Below are positions 48,360 to 57,189 of a stretch of DNA of 64,000 nucleotides, piece by piece. Each line of letters begins with the position of its first letter. Within the stretch, counting starts at the first letter, position 1. The notes under the pieces are model-generated. The model was not told the origin of the DNA. It made no database searches and saw only the letters and a list, made by a program, of their open reading frames with translations. Made by a program: the position numbers and the translations under genes. This DNA comes from Micromonospora noduli (GTDB lineage: Bacteria > Actinomycetota > Actinomycetes > Mycobacteriales > Micromonosporaceae): NCBI RefSeq assembly GCF_003264365.1, contig NZ_PYAK01000034.1:1-64000 (forward strand), in the 5' to 3' direction.

Positions 48360-49949
48360 ATGACGATCACCACCACACCGGCACCGCGAGCGGGCCGACG
48401 GGAGTGGATCGGGCTCACGGTGCTGATGCTGCCGCTGCTCCTGGTCTCGATGGACGTGTCGGTGCTCTACTTCGCCGTCCCGTTCATCAGCGCGGAGTTG
48501 CGTCCCACCGCCACTGAACAGCTCTGGATCTTCGACATCTACGGCTTCGTGCTGGCCGGGCTGCTCATCACCATGGGCGCTCTGGGTGACCGGATCGGCC
48601 GACGCCGGCTCCTGTTGATCGGCGCCACCGCGTTCGGCGCGGCGTCGCTGCTGGCCGCGTACGCCGACAGCACCGCGACGCTGATCGCCGCGCGTGCGGT
48701 GCTCGGCGTCGGTGGGGCTACCCTGATGCCCTCGACGCTCGCCCTGGTGCGCAACATGTTCCACGACGCCAAGCAGCGCGGGACCGCCATCGGCATCTGG
48801 ACCGCCACCCTCACCGGTGGCATCGCCATCGGCCCGGTGCTCAGCGGGATCCTGCTGGAGCACTTCTGGTGGGGCTCGATCTTCCTGATCAACATCCCGG
48901 CGATGCTGATGCTGCTCCTGCTTGTGCCGCTCCTGGTGCCCGAGTTCCGCAACCCGGCGACCGGGCGGTTCGACCTGATCAGCGCGGCACTGTCGCTCGG
49001 CGCGCTGCTGCCGGTGATCTACGGCATCAAGGAGATGGCCCGCGACGGCCTCAGCCCGGTGCGGGTCCTCGCCATCGTCGCCGGTCTGCTGGTGGGGGCG
49101 CTCTTCCTGCACCGGCAGCGGACCAGGGCGTACCCGATGGTCGACCTTGCGTTGTTCCGCCGTCGCGGCTTCGCCGGGTCGCTCGCGGTCAACCTGCTGG
49201 CGATGTTCGCCATCGTCGGCTTCGCCATCTTCACCACCCAGCACCTTCAACTGGTGCTCGGCCTGAGCCCGCTACGGGCGGCGCTGTGGAGCCTCGTGCC
49301 GTCCCTCGCCGTGGGCGGAGTCGCGCCGGCCGCGGCCGCCCTGGCCCAGCGCGTCGAACGGGCGTACCTGATCGGTGCGGGGTTCGGCATCGCAGTGGTC
49401 GGCTTCGTGGTGTTGACCCAGGTCACCCCGGAGACGCCGCTGTGGCTGCTGCTCGTCGGCGCCAGTGTCTACGCGGGCGGCCTGGTGATGGTGATGTCCC
49501 TCGTCACCGAGCTGGTCCTCGGCGCGGCGCCGCCCGAGCAGGCGGGTGTCGCGTCGGCGCTGACCGAGTCCAGTAGCGAGCTGGGCGGTGCGCTGGGAAT
49601 GGCGATCCTGGGCAGCGTGGGCGCGGCGGTCTACCGCCGCGAGATCGTCGACGGACTGCCGGCCGGGCTGCCCGCCGACACCACCGCCGTGGCCCGGGAG
49701 ACCCTGGGTGGTGCGCTCGCGGTCGCCCAAGGGCTGCCGGCGGAGCTGGCTGACGCGGTGCGGCACGCCGCCGGCGTCGCGTTCACCGACGGGCTGCACC
49801 TGGCCGCGTACGCCGCCATGGTGGTGATGCTGCTCGGCGGGGTCACCGCGCTTCTCGCGCTGCGCGGCGTCCGACCGGCCGACCCCACGGCGCTGGCCGT
49901 CGAGCCGACCGGTCCGGCCGATACCTCGTTGTCGTCGATCAGTCGATGA
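48360..49949 (+). CDS. MFS drug exporter (DHA2-type, 14 TM)
   Basis: A 529-residue drug:H+ antiporter-2-type exporter. It begins GLTVLMLPLLLVSMDVSVLYFAVPFISAELRPTATEQLWIFDIYGFVLAGLLITMGALGDRIGRRRLLLIGATAFGAASLLAAYA, with motif A (GDRIGRRR) intact. About 14 helices; ARAVLGVGGATLMPSTLALVRNMFHDAKQRGTAIGIWTATLTGGIAIGPVLSGILLEHF covers motif B/C, as in QacA- and SmvA-like pumps. Expression should be repressed by the divergent TetR protein. AAGGA precedes the ATG by 8 bases. Confidence 0.92.
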   Translation: MTITTTPAPRAGRREWIGLTVLMLPLLLVSMDVSVLYFAVPFISAELRPTATEQLWIFDIYGFVLAGLLITMGALGDRIGRRRLLLIGATAFGAASLLAAYADSTATLIAARAVLGVGGATLMPSTLALVRNMFHDAKQRGTAIGIWTATLTGGIAIGPVLSGILLEHFWWGSIFLINIPAMLMLLLLVPLLVPEFRNPATGRFDLISAALSLGALLPVIYGIKEMARDGLSPVRVLAIVAGLLVGALFLHRQRTRAYPMVDLALFRRRGFAGSLAVNLLAMFAIVGFAIFTTQHLQLVLGLSPLRAALWSLVPSLAVGGVAPAAAALAQRVERAYLIGAGFGIAVVGFVVLTQVTPETPLWLLLVGASVYAGGLVMVMSLVTELVLGAAPPEQAGVASALTESSSELGGALGMAILGSVGAAVYRREIVDGLPAGLPADTTAVARETLGGALAVAQGLPAELADAVRHAAGVAFTDGLHLAAYAAMVVMLLGGVTALLALRGVRPADPTALAVEPTGPADTSLSSISR

Positions 49950-50442
49950 GCACGTGCGCGAGCCGGTCGCGGAAACGCCGCTCGGAGTCGCTGACCGACT
50001 CGCCACCGATGCCCAGCAGCCCACCGCTGGACGCGGCGCCCACCACCTGCTCGGCGATCTTCACGAGCCAGTGCTTGTACGCGCCAGCCTCACCCTCGTC
50101 GACCCGCGCCGCCAGCAACGCGCCGGCCTCGCCGGCCCGCAGCAGCACGTCGTCGATGTACGCCCCGGGGTCGGAGGGCGCGATGACCGGCAACTCCTCG
50201 CCGGTGTCCGGGTCACCGACCCGGGTGACGATCTCCCCGGCCACGGCGGCGACCAGCGGGCTGGCCGACTCCCGGCCGGCGGCGATGGTCTCCAACCCGG
50301 CCGCGTTCTCCGCCATGGTCCGGCGGGTGCCGTCGGACTCGGCGGCGCTCGCCGCGGTCAGCACCGACTGCGGCAGGCCGACAAGCAACCCCCACTCCCC
50401 GTCGGAGAAACCGAAACCGGTGTACGCCGGCTGCTCGATCAC
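49939..50442 (-). CDS. Conserved hypothetical protein (167 aa)
   Basis: A 167-residue soluble protein that I do not recognise. It starts at a GTG (VIEQPAYTGFGFSDGEWGLLVGLPQSVLTAASAAESDGTRRTMAENAAGLETI) after GGAAGGGG. The amphipathic helices VLLRAGEAGALLAARVDEGEAGAYKHWLVKIAEQVVGAA and the C-terminal GGESVSDSERRFRDRLAHVL look like a compact helical fold of the kind found in uncharacterised actinobacterial proteins. It overlaps the exporter 3' end by 11 bp. Confidence 0.75.
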   Translation of the reverse strand: MIEQPAYTGFGFSDGEWGLLVGLPQSVLTAASAAESDGTRRTMAENAAGLETIAAGRESASPLVAAVAGEIVTRVGDPDTGEELPVIAPSDPGAYIDDVLLRAGEAGALLAARVDEGEAGAYKHWLVKIAEQVVGAASSGGLLGIGGESVSDSERRFRDRLAHVLID

Positions 50443-50530
50443 GGCAATGCCCCTTCCGCCCTGCTCTGCTTGGTCAATCGGTGCTCTGCTTGCTCGATCC
50501 ACCGGGCCCGAAAGCGGCACCCGGGTCAGG

Positions 50531-52162
50531 CTAGTCCAGGGTCAGCAGGCCCTGTTCGGACACCACGCGCACCGACAACGTCTTGTACCCGACCTCCTCG
50601 AAGAGAACGGTCATCTTGTCCTCCTCGTAGGAGAGCACCATGCCGGACCCCCACTCCGGGTGCCGCACCTGGCTGTGCACCGGGAACGGCCCGACCGCGC
50701 CCTGGTCGGCCACGCTGGTGCCGTTGTGGCAGTTGTCGCAGTGGCCGCAGACCTGCGTCATCTGCTCGCCGAAGTAGGCCAGCAACGTCTGCCCACGGCA
50801 GGCGGTGGTCTCGGCGAAGGCCCGCATCATGTCGGTGCGGGACCGGGTCACCGTCTGCTGGCGCTCCGCCTCGGCCAGCGCCGCCGCGGCGGCGTCGGTC
50901 GGGGCGGGGGAGTAACGGGGCGCGCCGATGCGCTGCCGGGCGCGCGGCTCGGCCGCACCGACCTGCTCCAACAGGGAGAGGTACTGGCCCAGCTTGCGCG
51001 GCCCGAGGCCGGTGGTCTCGCGCAGCTCGGTCTTGGTGGCCGGCTTCTTGCGCAGCAGCGCGGCCAGGTCGCGCAGCTCGTCGACGTCGGGCAGGCCGCC
51101 GCTGAAGAACCGTTGCAGGCCGACGTCCTCGGCCTGCCAGAGCAGCAGCACCCGGGCCGGTTGCCCGTCGCGGCCGGCCCGGCCGATCTCCTGGAAGTAG
51201 CTGTCCGGCGAGTCGGGCAGCGCCATGTGCACCACCCAGGCGATGTTCGGCTTGTCGATGCCCATGCCGAACGCCGAGGTCGCCACCATGATCGGCACCT
51301 GGTCGGCAAGGAACGCCTCGTGCAGTTCGTGGCGTGCGCCGGCCGCCATCCCACCGTGGTAGAACTGCGCCGGGTAGCCGGCGTCGGTCAACCGGGTGGC
51401 CAGCTCCTCGGCGGCACGGCGGGTGGGCACGTAGATGATCCCGGGTCGCTCGTCGTCGCTCAGCAGCGCGATCAGTCGCCGCCACCGGTAGTCCTCGGTG
51501 GGGCAGTGCGCTACCTCGACGAACAGGTTCGGCCGGTCCAGCCCGGAGACCACCACCTCCGGGTCGCGCAGCCGCAGCCGGGCGATGATGTCGTCGCGTA
51601 CCGGAGGGGAGGCGGTGGCGGTCAGCGCGACCACCGGCGGCCGACCGATGCCGTCGATGAGGTGCCCGAGCGCCAGGTAGTCGGGGCGGAAGTCGTGCCC
51701 CCACGCCGAGATGCAGTGCGCCTCGTCGATCGCCACCAGGGCTGGCTTCAGCTCGGCGACCTCGGCCATCCGGTCCGGGTTGCTGAGCTGTTCCGGGGTG
51801 ATGAAGAGGAACTCCGCCCGGCCCTCGCGGATCTCGGTGATCGCCTCGGCCTGCTGGGTGGGCGACTCGTTCGAGCTGATCCGCACCGCCCGCAGCTCCG
51901 GGCGTTGCCGCTCGTTGAGGGAGGCGATCTGGTCCTGCTGAAGGGCCAGCAGTGGGGAGATCACCACGGTGGGGCCGGGGATCAGGCTGGCCGGGATCTG
52001 GTAGATCGCCGACTTGCCGGCTCCGGTGGGCAACACCACCAGGGCGTCTCGCCGCTTCATCACGGCGCGCATGGCGGCCAGTTGGTTGGGCCGTAGCGCC
52101 TTCCAGCCGAAAAGGCTGCGGGCCGCGCGGCGCAACGTCATCGAGTGCGTGGACAGTTTCAT
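50531..52162 (-). CDS. RecQ family ATP-dependent DNA helicase
   Basis: A 543-residue RecQ-type helicase. FGWKALRPNQLAAMRAVMKRRDALVVLPTGAGKSAIYQIPASL (Walker A), LVAIDEAHCISAWGHDFRPDYLALG (DEAH plus the RecQ aromatic loop), VALTATASPPVRDDII, and YHGGMAAGARHELHEAF through ATSAFGMGIDKPNIAWVVHMALPDSPDSYFQEIGRAGRDG (motif VI). A zinc-binding region with CRG and CGHCDNC is followed by a winged-helix-like tail and no HRDC domain. The start is uncertain: Met at 52162 is taken; 52234 is also possible. Confidence 0.9.
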   Translation of the reverse strand: MKLSTHSMTLRRAARSLFGWKALRPNQLAAMRAVMKRRDALVVLPTGAGKSAIYQIPASLIPGPTVVISPLLALQQDQIASLNERQRPELRAVRISSNESPTQQAEAITEIREGRAEFLFITPEQLSNPDRMAEVAELKPALVAIDEAHCISAWGHDFRPDYLALGHLIDGIGRPPVVALTATASPPVRDDIIARLRLRDPEVVVSGLDRPNLFVEVAHCPTEDYRWRRLIALLSDDERPGIIYVPTRRAAEELATRLTDAGYPAQFYHGGMAAGARHELHEAFLADQVPIMVATSAFGMGIDKPNIAWVVHMALPDSPDSYFQEIGRAGRDGQPARVLLLWQAEDVGLQRFFSGGLPDVDELRDLAALLRKKPATKTELRETTGLGPRKLGQYLSLLEQVGAAEPRARQRIGAPRYSPAPTDAAAAALAEAERQQTVTRSRTDMMRAFAETTACRGQTLLAYFGEQMTQVCGHCDNCHNGTSVADQGAVGPFPVHSQVRHPEWGSGMVLSYEEDKMTVLFEEVGYKTLSVRVVSEQGLLTLD

Positions 52163-52264
52163 CGAGGGCCGGAGGTACCCGAGCCCGTGACCGCCGAAAC
52201 GCGTTCGGACGATCACAGGCGGGGCACCCGCCATGCCCGCGACGGCGGCTCGCCGATCCGCTAC

Positions 52265-53215
52265 TCAGCGCAGCCGGGGCAGGACCTCGCGCTGGTAGAG
52301 GTCGAACAGACCCTGGTAGTGCGGGCCGGTGTTGGCCACGTACACCTCGTCGAAGCCGGCCTTGGCGTACTTGTCGATCATCTCCAGGTGCGCGTCGACG
52401 CTGTTGCCGCAGACGAACGCGTCCCTGACCATCTCCGGCTTGACCAGCTCGGCGGCCTGCTCGAAGTGGCGCGGTGAGGGGAGCACCTGGGACAGCTCAC
52501 CCGGCACCCCCGCGTTCGGCCAGCGCTCGTACGCGATGCGCATGCCCTCGTCCTCGCTGTCGGCGTACGCCGCCTTGAAGCCGGCCTGGCACGGCTTGTC
52601 GCCGCCGCCGTTCTCGCGGAAGCGCCGGACCATCTCGCCGTCGGGCATGGTGCTCACGTAGCCGTCACCGATCCGCGCGGCCAGGTCGATGGACTTCGGC
52701 CCGAAGCCGGAGACGTAGATCGGCGGGGGAGTGTCGGGCAGCGTGTAGATCCGGGCCTGCTCCACTGTGTAGTGCTTGCCGTGGTGGTTGACGAAGCCGC
52801 CGCCCCACAGCGCGCGCAGCACCTCGACGGCCTCCTCCAGCATCTCCAGCCGGACGTCGGCCTGCGGCCAGGCGTCGCCGAAGATGTGCTCGTTGAGCGC
52901 CTCGCCGGTGCCGACGCCGAGCACGAACCGCCCACCGTGCAGCACCGCGCTGGTCGCCGCCGCCTGAGCGATCACGGCTGGGTGGATCCGCACTGTCGGG
53001 CAGGTCACCGCCGTGGTCACCGGCAGCGAACAGACCTGGCTGAGCGCGCCGATCATCGACCAGACGAACGGGCTCTGGCCCTGTGCGTCCACCCAGGGGT
53101 GGTAGTGGTCGGAGATCCACAGCGCCTCGAAGCCGGCCCGTTCGGCGCCGCGCGCCTGCTCCAGCAACTCGGCTGGCGTGAACTCCTCACTGGACAGGAA
53201 ATAACCGATCTTCAT
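52265..53215 (-). CDS. F420-dependent LLM-class oxidoreductase (FGD-like)
   Basis: A 316-residue luciferase-like (LLM) TIM-barrel enzyme of the actinobacterial F420-dependent group (TIGR03557-like). KIGYFLSSEEFTPAELLEQARGAERAGFEALWISDHYHPWVDAQGQSPFVWSMIGALSQV is characteristic; GGRFVLGVGTGEALNEHIFGDAWP and PDTPPPIYVSGFGPKSIDLAARIGDGYV follow. It resembles F420-dependent glucose-6-phosphate dehydrogenase but substrate specificity cannot be assigned. F420 synthesis is general in actinomycetes, so the cofactor is expected. Confidence 0.9.
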   Translation of the reverse strand: MKIGYFLSSEEFTPAELLEQARGAERAGFEALWISDHYHPWVDAQGQSPFVWSMIGALSQVCSLPVTTAVTCPTVRIHPAVIAQAAATSAVLHGGRFVLGVGTGEALNEHIFGDAWPQADVRLEMLEEAVEVLRALWGGGFVNHHGKHYTVEQARIYTLPDTPPPIYVSGFGPKSIDLAARIGDGYVSTMPDGEMVRRFRENGGGDKPCQAGFKAAYADSEDEGMRIAYERWPNAGVPGELSQVLPSPRHFEQAAELVKPEMVRDAFVCGNSVDAHLEMIDKYAKAGFDEVYVANTGPHYQGLFDLYQREVLPRLR

Positions 53216-53314
53216 GGCTTACCCCTTCGGCACGCGAACCTGCTGATGGGGAGAGCCGTACCCCGGTCGCGGTCGACCACACCCGGCCCGTCGGGCCCGG
53301 ATCGGCGCGGTCGC

Positions 53315-53440
53315 TCAGCGTCGACCGAACATCGCCCGGATCGCGGCGAGGAGCAGCAGGGCGCCGACCACCAGGCCGAGCAGGCGTACGCCGGGGATGT
53401 CGGCCGGGCTCGTCGCGTCGGCCAGCAGGACGGGATCCAT
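53315..53440 (-). CDS. Small single-pass membrane protein (41 aa)
   Basis: A 41-residue protein, MDPVLLADATSPADIPG followed by one hydrophobic helix VRLLGLVVGALLLLAAIRAMFGRR with a basic end, so the N terminus is probably outside. The ATG at 53440 follows GGGGAGAG-type purine-rich sequence. An AT-rich promoter-like block lies 45-60 bp upstream. No family is recognised. Its length and pattern suggest a conserved small membrane protein next to the LLM gene. Confidence 0.6.
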   Translation of the reverse strand: MDPVLLADATSPADIPGVRLLGLVVGALLLLAAIRAMFGRR

Positions 53441-53488
53441 CCCCGCACTCTCCCCGGAGAGCGGGCCGCCAGGCAACTGTAAGGTTTA

Positions 53489-53517
53489 TTGACTATTGAA
53501 TCGCTCAGTGTGACCAT
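53489..53517 (+). promoter_or_regulatory. Possible sigma-70-type promoter for the GH3 gene
   Basis: TTGACT, 17-base spacer, GACCAT on plus in an AT-rich block (53478-53503) that is conspicuous in this genome. The -35 is good and the -10 weak; the same block could also drive the 41-aa gene on minus. Confidence 0.35.
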
Positions 53518-53580
53518 GGCAGGACCGCCTGCCGGTGGCGGTGCGCCGAGGGCGCGCGAGAGATGGGGTACGGGGGCCGC

Positions 53581-53661
53581 ATGAGCGAGCGCAACCAGCG
53601 GGTCGACGGGGGCGCACCGTCGCCGGTGATCGACATCGATCACTGCGAGGGGGCGGAGTGA
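53581..53661 (+). CDS. Possible leader peptide (26 aa) coupled to GH3
   Basis: A 26-codon frame beginning MSERNQRVDGGAP and ending EGAE, whose stop overlaps the GTG start of the GH3 gene (GTGA). GGGGG precedes the ATG. If translated it would couple GH3 translation to its own. No homology is known to me; could be non-coding leader. Confidence 0.35.
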   Translation: MSERNQRVDGGAPSPVIDIDHCEGAE

Positions 53662-55148
53662 CCACTGCCAACGGGCACCTCTCGGCGCTCGCCGCCGCCG
53701 TCCTGCAACCCGGCTTCGTCGGCACCACCCCACCACCATGGGTGTGCCGCTGGCTCGGCGAGGGTCTCGGCTCGGTGGTGCTCTTCGCCCGCAACGTCGT
53801 CGACACCGAGCAGGTGGCCGCGCTCACCGCGACGCTGCGTGCGGAACGGCCGGACGTCATCGTGGCGATCGACGAGGAGGCCGGCGACGTCACCCGACTG
53901 GAGTCGGTGCACGGCAGCTCCCGGCCCGGCAACTTCGCCCTCGGCGCTGTCGACGACCCGGAGCTGACCGAAGCCGTCGCCCGGGACCTCGGCGCCGAGC
54001 TGGCCACGGCGGGAATCACCCTGAACTACGCCCCGGACGCCGACGTCAACTCCAATCCGGCGAACCCGGTGATCGGCGTCCGTTCCTTCGGTGCCGACCC
54101 GGTGCTGGTCGCGCGGCACACCGCCGCCTGGGTTCGCGGGCTCCAGGCCGGCGGCGTCGCGGCCTGCGCCAAACACTTCCCCGGACACGGCGACACCCGT
54201 GTCGACTCACACCACGACCTGCCCCGGATCACCGCCGACCGGGACCGGCTGGACGCCTGCGAACTGGCCCCGTTCCGCGCCGCCGTGGCCGCCGGCGTGC
54301 AGGCGGTGATGACCGGTCACCTGCTGGTGCCCGCCCTCGACCCGCACCTGCCAGCGACGCTGAGTCAGCGCATCCTGGGCGGGTTGCTCCGCGACGAGCT
54401 GGGCTTCTCCGGCGTGGTGGTCACCGACGCGGTGGAGATGCGCGCGGTCGCCGACCGGTACGGCTTCGCCGGGGCGACGGTCCGCGCACTCGCTGCCGGG
54501 GCCGACGCCATCTGCATCGGCGGCGAACGGGCCGACGAACAGGCCGCCCGCGAGCTGCGCGACGCCATCGTGGCCGCCGTCGTCTCCGGTGAACTGCCCG
54601 AGGAACGCCTCGCCGAGGCCGCCAAGCGCGTCGGTCAACTCGCCGCCTGGACGGTGGCCGCCCGCAGCGCCGGCTCGGCCGGAGCGCGCGCCGCCACCGA
54701 CGTCGGTCTGGTCGCCGCCCGTCGGGCCGTCCGGGTCACCGCCGCCCCGGGCACGACGGTCGCGCTGCCCCTGACCCGCGCGGCACACGTCGTCGAGTTC
54801 GAGCCGCTGCGCAACATCGCCATCGGCGCCGAGACCCCGTGGGGCATCGGCGGACCGCTGACCGAGCTGCTGCCCGGCACCAGCACGGTCCGCTACGCCG
54901 AACCCGATGTGCCGGCTGACCCGGGCGCCGGTGCCGGCAGCCGCCCGCTGGTCCTGGTTGTCCGCGACCAGCATCGGCACGACTGGATGCGCGCCGCCGT
55001 GCACCGCGCGTTGGCCGCCCGGCCGGACGCCGTCGTGGTCGAGCTGGGCGTGCCCGAGCTGGTCAACGGGGCGGTGCACCTGGCCACCCACGGCGCCACC
55101 CGGGCCAGTGGACAGGCTGCCGCCGAGGTGCTCACCGGCGCCCGCTGA
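53658..55148 (+). CDS. Glycoside hydrolase family 3 protein (NagZ-like)
   Basis: A 496-residue GH3 enzyme of the beta-N-acetylhexosaminidase group. VIVAIDEEAGDVTRLE, GITLNYAPDADVNSNPANPVIGVRSFG, ACAKHFPGHGDTRVDSHHDLP (the NagZ His/Asp catalytic dyad loop) and GFSGVVVTDAVEMRAV (nucleophile Asp). About 150 extra C-terminal residues form a second domain. No signal peptide is visible, so it probably acts in the cytoplasm on muropeptide or chitin-type GlcNAc disaccharides. GTG start at 53658. Confidence 0.88.
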   Translation: MTTANGHLSALAAAVLQPGFVGTTPPPWVCRWLGEGLGSVVLFARNVVDTEQVAALTATLRAERPDVIVAIDEEAGDVTRLESVHGSSRPGNFALGAVDDPELTEAVARDLGAELATAGITLNYAPDADVNSNPANPVIGVRSFGADPVLVARHTAAWVRGLQAGGVAACAKHFPGHGDTRVDSHHDLPRITADRDRLDACELAPFRAAVAAGVQAVMTGHLLVPALDPHLPATLSQRILGGLLRDELGFSGVVVTDAVEMRAVADRYGFAGATVRALAAGADAICIGGERADEQAARELRDAIVAAVVSGELPEERLAEAAKRVGQLAAWTVAARSAGSAGARAATDVGLVAARRAVRVTAAPGTTVALPLTRAAHVVEFEPLRNIAIGAETPWGIGGPLTELLPGTSTVRYAEPDVPADPGAGAGSRPLVLVVRDQHRHDWMRAAVHRALAARPDAVVVELGVPELVNGAVHLATHGATRASGQAAAEVLTGAR

Positions 55149-55157
55149 CGGCCCGCC

Positions 55158-55445
55158 CTACGGGAGGTCGGCGACCAGGTCGGCGTACTCGGGGTGCTTG
55201 TCGATGAACGCGGACATGAAGGGGCACTGCGGCACCACTGTCGTGCCGCGTGCCCGGAGCTCGTCCAGGGTGCCGCGGACCAGCGCGCCGCCCACCCCCT
55301 TGCCCTGAAAGCCCCGGTCCACCTCGGTGTGGGTGAAGACCAGGACCTCGCCGCGCGGCAGGTACGCGGTGAAGCCCGCCAGCGCGTCGTCGACCAGGAT
55401 CTCGAAGCGGTGCTTCGCCGGGTTGTCCTCGACCAGGGTGCTCAT
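55158..55445 (-). CDS. GNAT acetyltransferase, YjdJ-like (small)
   Basis: A 95-residue protein of the short GNAT_acetyltr_2/YjdJ-type family. RFEILVDDALAGFTAYLPRGEVLVFTHTEVDRGFQGKGVGGALVRGTLDELRARGTTVVPQCPFMSAFIDKHPEYADLV covers the entire fold, with acetyl-CoA loop FQGKGVGG and conserved PxCPF. The ATG overlaps the stop of the cysteine-desulfurase-like gene (ATGA), so it is translated from the same message. It is convergent with GH3 with only 9 bp between the stops. Confidence 0.88.
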   Translation of the reverse strand: MSTLVEDNPAKHRFEILVDDALAGFTAYLPRGEVLVFTHTEVDRGFQGKGVGGALVRGTLDELRARGTTVVPQCPFMSAFIDKHPEYADLVADLP

Positions 55446-56668
55446 CCGGCCATTCTCCCCGCCGGGTCGGCCAGCGCGTCGAGTTCGCCGAGCAACCGGT
55501 CCACCTCGTCGGCGGTGTTGTAGTGGTAGATGCTGGCCCGCACCGCGCCGCCGCTGTCGCGCAGACCCATGAGCTGGAAGTACTCGTAGGCGTAGTAGTC
55601 GCCGACGGAGAGGCAGAAACCGGCAGCGCCCAACGCCTCCTGGACGGCCGCCGGGGACATCCCGGCGACCCGGAACGAGACGGTCGGGCAGCGCCGCGCC
55701 GGCGAACCGTAGACGGTGATCGCCGGCCGCTGTGCCAGCCCGGCGAGCAGCTGGTCCAGTAGCGCCTCCTCGTGCGCCTGGGCGGCGGCCAGCCCGGCCC
55801 GCAGCCGGGCCCGCCGGTCCCCGACCGCGTCCGGGTCCAGCCCCGCCAGGTGATCCACCGCCGCGGCCACGCCGGCCAGCAGCGGGAAGCTCGGCGTGCC
55901 GTACTCGAACCGGTCCGGCACCGCGTCGGAGGACGGCACCAGCTTCGCCGGGCGCAACGCCGCCCACCGGGCCGGGTCCGCCACCATCGCCGCCAGGTGC
56001 GGGCCGGACCACTTGTACGCGCTGGTGACCAGCACGTCGGCGCCGAGCGAGGCCAGGTCGGTCGGCCCGTGCGGAACCGAGTGCACGCCGTCGACGTAGA
56101 CCAACGCGCCGACCGCGTGCGCGATCTTGGCGATCGCCGGCACGTCCGGCATGGTGCCGATGGCGTTGCTGCCGGCGGTGACCGCTACCAACCGGGTCCG
56201 CTCACCCACCAGGTCCGCGTACTGGGCCGCGGGCAGCTCACCGGTGTGCCGGTCGACCTCGGCCCAGCGCACCGTCGCGCCGGCCGTCTCGGCGGCCTGC
56301 ACCCACGGCCGCACGTTCGCGTCGTGGTCGAGCCGGGAGACCACGACCTCGTCACCCGGGCGCCAGGCCGCGCCGAGCGTGCGAGCCAGGGTGTACGTCA
56401 GCGCGGTCGCGCTCGGGCCGAGCACCACACCGGCCGGGTCGGCGCCGAGCAGGTCGGCCACCGCCGAGCGGGCCTGGGCCACCAGCTCCAACGACCGGCG
56501 GCCCGCCACGTTGGCGGCGCTGCGGTTGCCGACCGCCGACCGCATGGCATCGGTGACCGCGTCGATCACACCGGCCGCGGTCTGGGTGCCGCCGGCACCG
56601 TCGAAGTGGACGAAGCCCTCGGTCAGGGCGGGGTACGCGGCCCGGGTGCGGGCAATGTCGAACGGCAT
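55442..56668 (-). CDS. Cysteine desulfurase-like aminotransferase (class V)
   Basis: A 408-residue PLP enzyme of the cysteine desulfurase-like subfamily (TIGR01976-like). FVHFDGAGGTQTAAGVIDAVTDAM opens the fold, VVVSRLDHDANVRPWVQAAETAGATVRW and ALVYVDGVHSVPHGPTDLASLGADVLVTSAYKWSGPHLA contain the PLP Asp/His region and the Schiff-base Lys (in AYKW). The C-terminal active-site loop lacks the classical Cys of IscS/SufS at the expected place, so sulfur transfer is not assured. Start at 56668. Confidence 0.85.
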   Translation of the reverse strand: MPFDIARTRAAYPALTEGFVHFDGAGGTQTAAGVIDAVTDAMRSAVGNRSAANVAGRRSLELVAQARSAVADLLGADPAGVVLGPSATALTYTLARTLGAAWRPGDEVVVSRLDHDANVRPWVQAAETAGATVRWAEVDRHTGELPAAQYADLVGERTRLVAVTAGSNAIGTMPDVPAIAKIAHAVGALVYVDGVHSVPHGPTDLASLGADVLVTSAYKWSGPHLAAMVADPARWAALRPAKLVPSSDAVPDRFEYGTPSFPLLAGVAAAVDHLAGLDPDAVGDRRARLRAGLAAAQAHEEALLDQLLAGLAQRPAITVYGSPARRCPTVSFRVAGMSPAAVQEALGAAGFCLSVGDYYAYEYFQLMGLRDSGGAVRASIYHYNTADEVDRLLGELDALADPAGRMAG

Positions 56669-56764
56669 GTCCCGGACCCTAGCCGGTGCTCCACGTACCC
56701 TGCCCGGCCGCCAGGTGATCACCGTTCGGCGGCGACCTCGCGGATGTCTCGTACTCTTGGCGAG

Positions 56765-57130
56765 GTGACGAACCGACCCGCCACCATGCCCATTTCCCCC
56801 GTCCGCCGCGCCGCCGGTCTCTTCGCCGGTCTGGCACTCGGCCTCGCCGTGCTCGCCGGGTGCAGCTCCCAGGGCGCCTCCACCGACTGCGGGCTGGACG
56901 CCTGCACCGTCACCTTCGAGCGGGGTGTCGACGCCAGCGCCACCATCCTGGGCGTCGAGGCCAAACTGGTCGGCGCCGAGGGTGACCAGGTGACCGTCGA
57001 GGTCGCCGGTGAGCAGCTCACCCTCACCACCGGCCAGCAGGCCGCCGAGGCGGGGGGCTTCGCTGTCACCCTGGACAGCGTGACCGACCAGCAGGTCAAG
57101 ATTCGCGTTTCACGCAACCCGGGCAGCTGA
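56765..57130 (+). CDS. Putative lipoprotein (121 aa)
   Basis: A small secreted lipoprotein. The signal sequence RRAAGLFAGLALGLAVLAGCSS contains a lipobox (LAG-C), after which the mature part is about 85 residues with two Cys (CGLDACTVTFERGVDASATILG). It ends with a beta-rich segment. No family is recognised. Start may be GTG 56765 or ATG 56786. It is divergent from the cysteine-desulfurase-like gene. Confidence 0.75.
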   Translation: MTNRPATMPISPVRRAAGLFAGLALGLAVLAGCSSQGASTDCGLDACTVTFERGVDASATILGVEAKLVGAEGDQVTVEVAGEQLTLTTGQQAAEAGGFAVTLDSVTDQQVKIRVSRNPGS

Positions 57131-57161
57131 CCTGGGCGGGCGGCGGTGGCCGACGTTTGGG

Positions 57162-57181
57162 AATCTTCCGAATCGGAGATT
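57162..57181. promoter_or_regulatory. Palindrome upstream of DUF1206 gene
   Basis: AATCTTCCGAATCGGAGATT: outer AATCT/AGATT arms around CCGA-A-TCGG, ending 8 bases before the ATG. Could be an operator or translation-blocking hairpin. Confidence 0.4.
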
Positions 57182-57189
57182 GTGACGCC

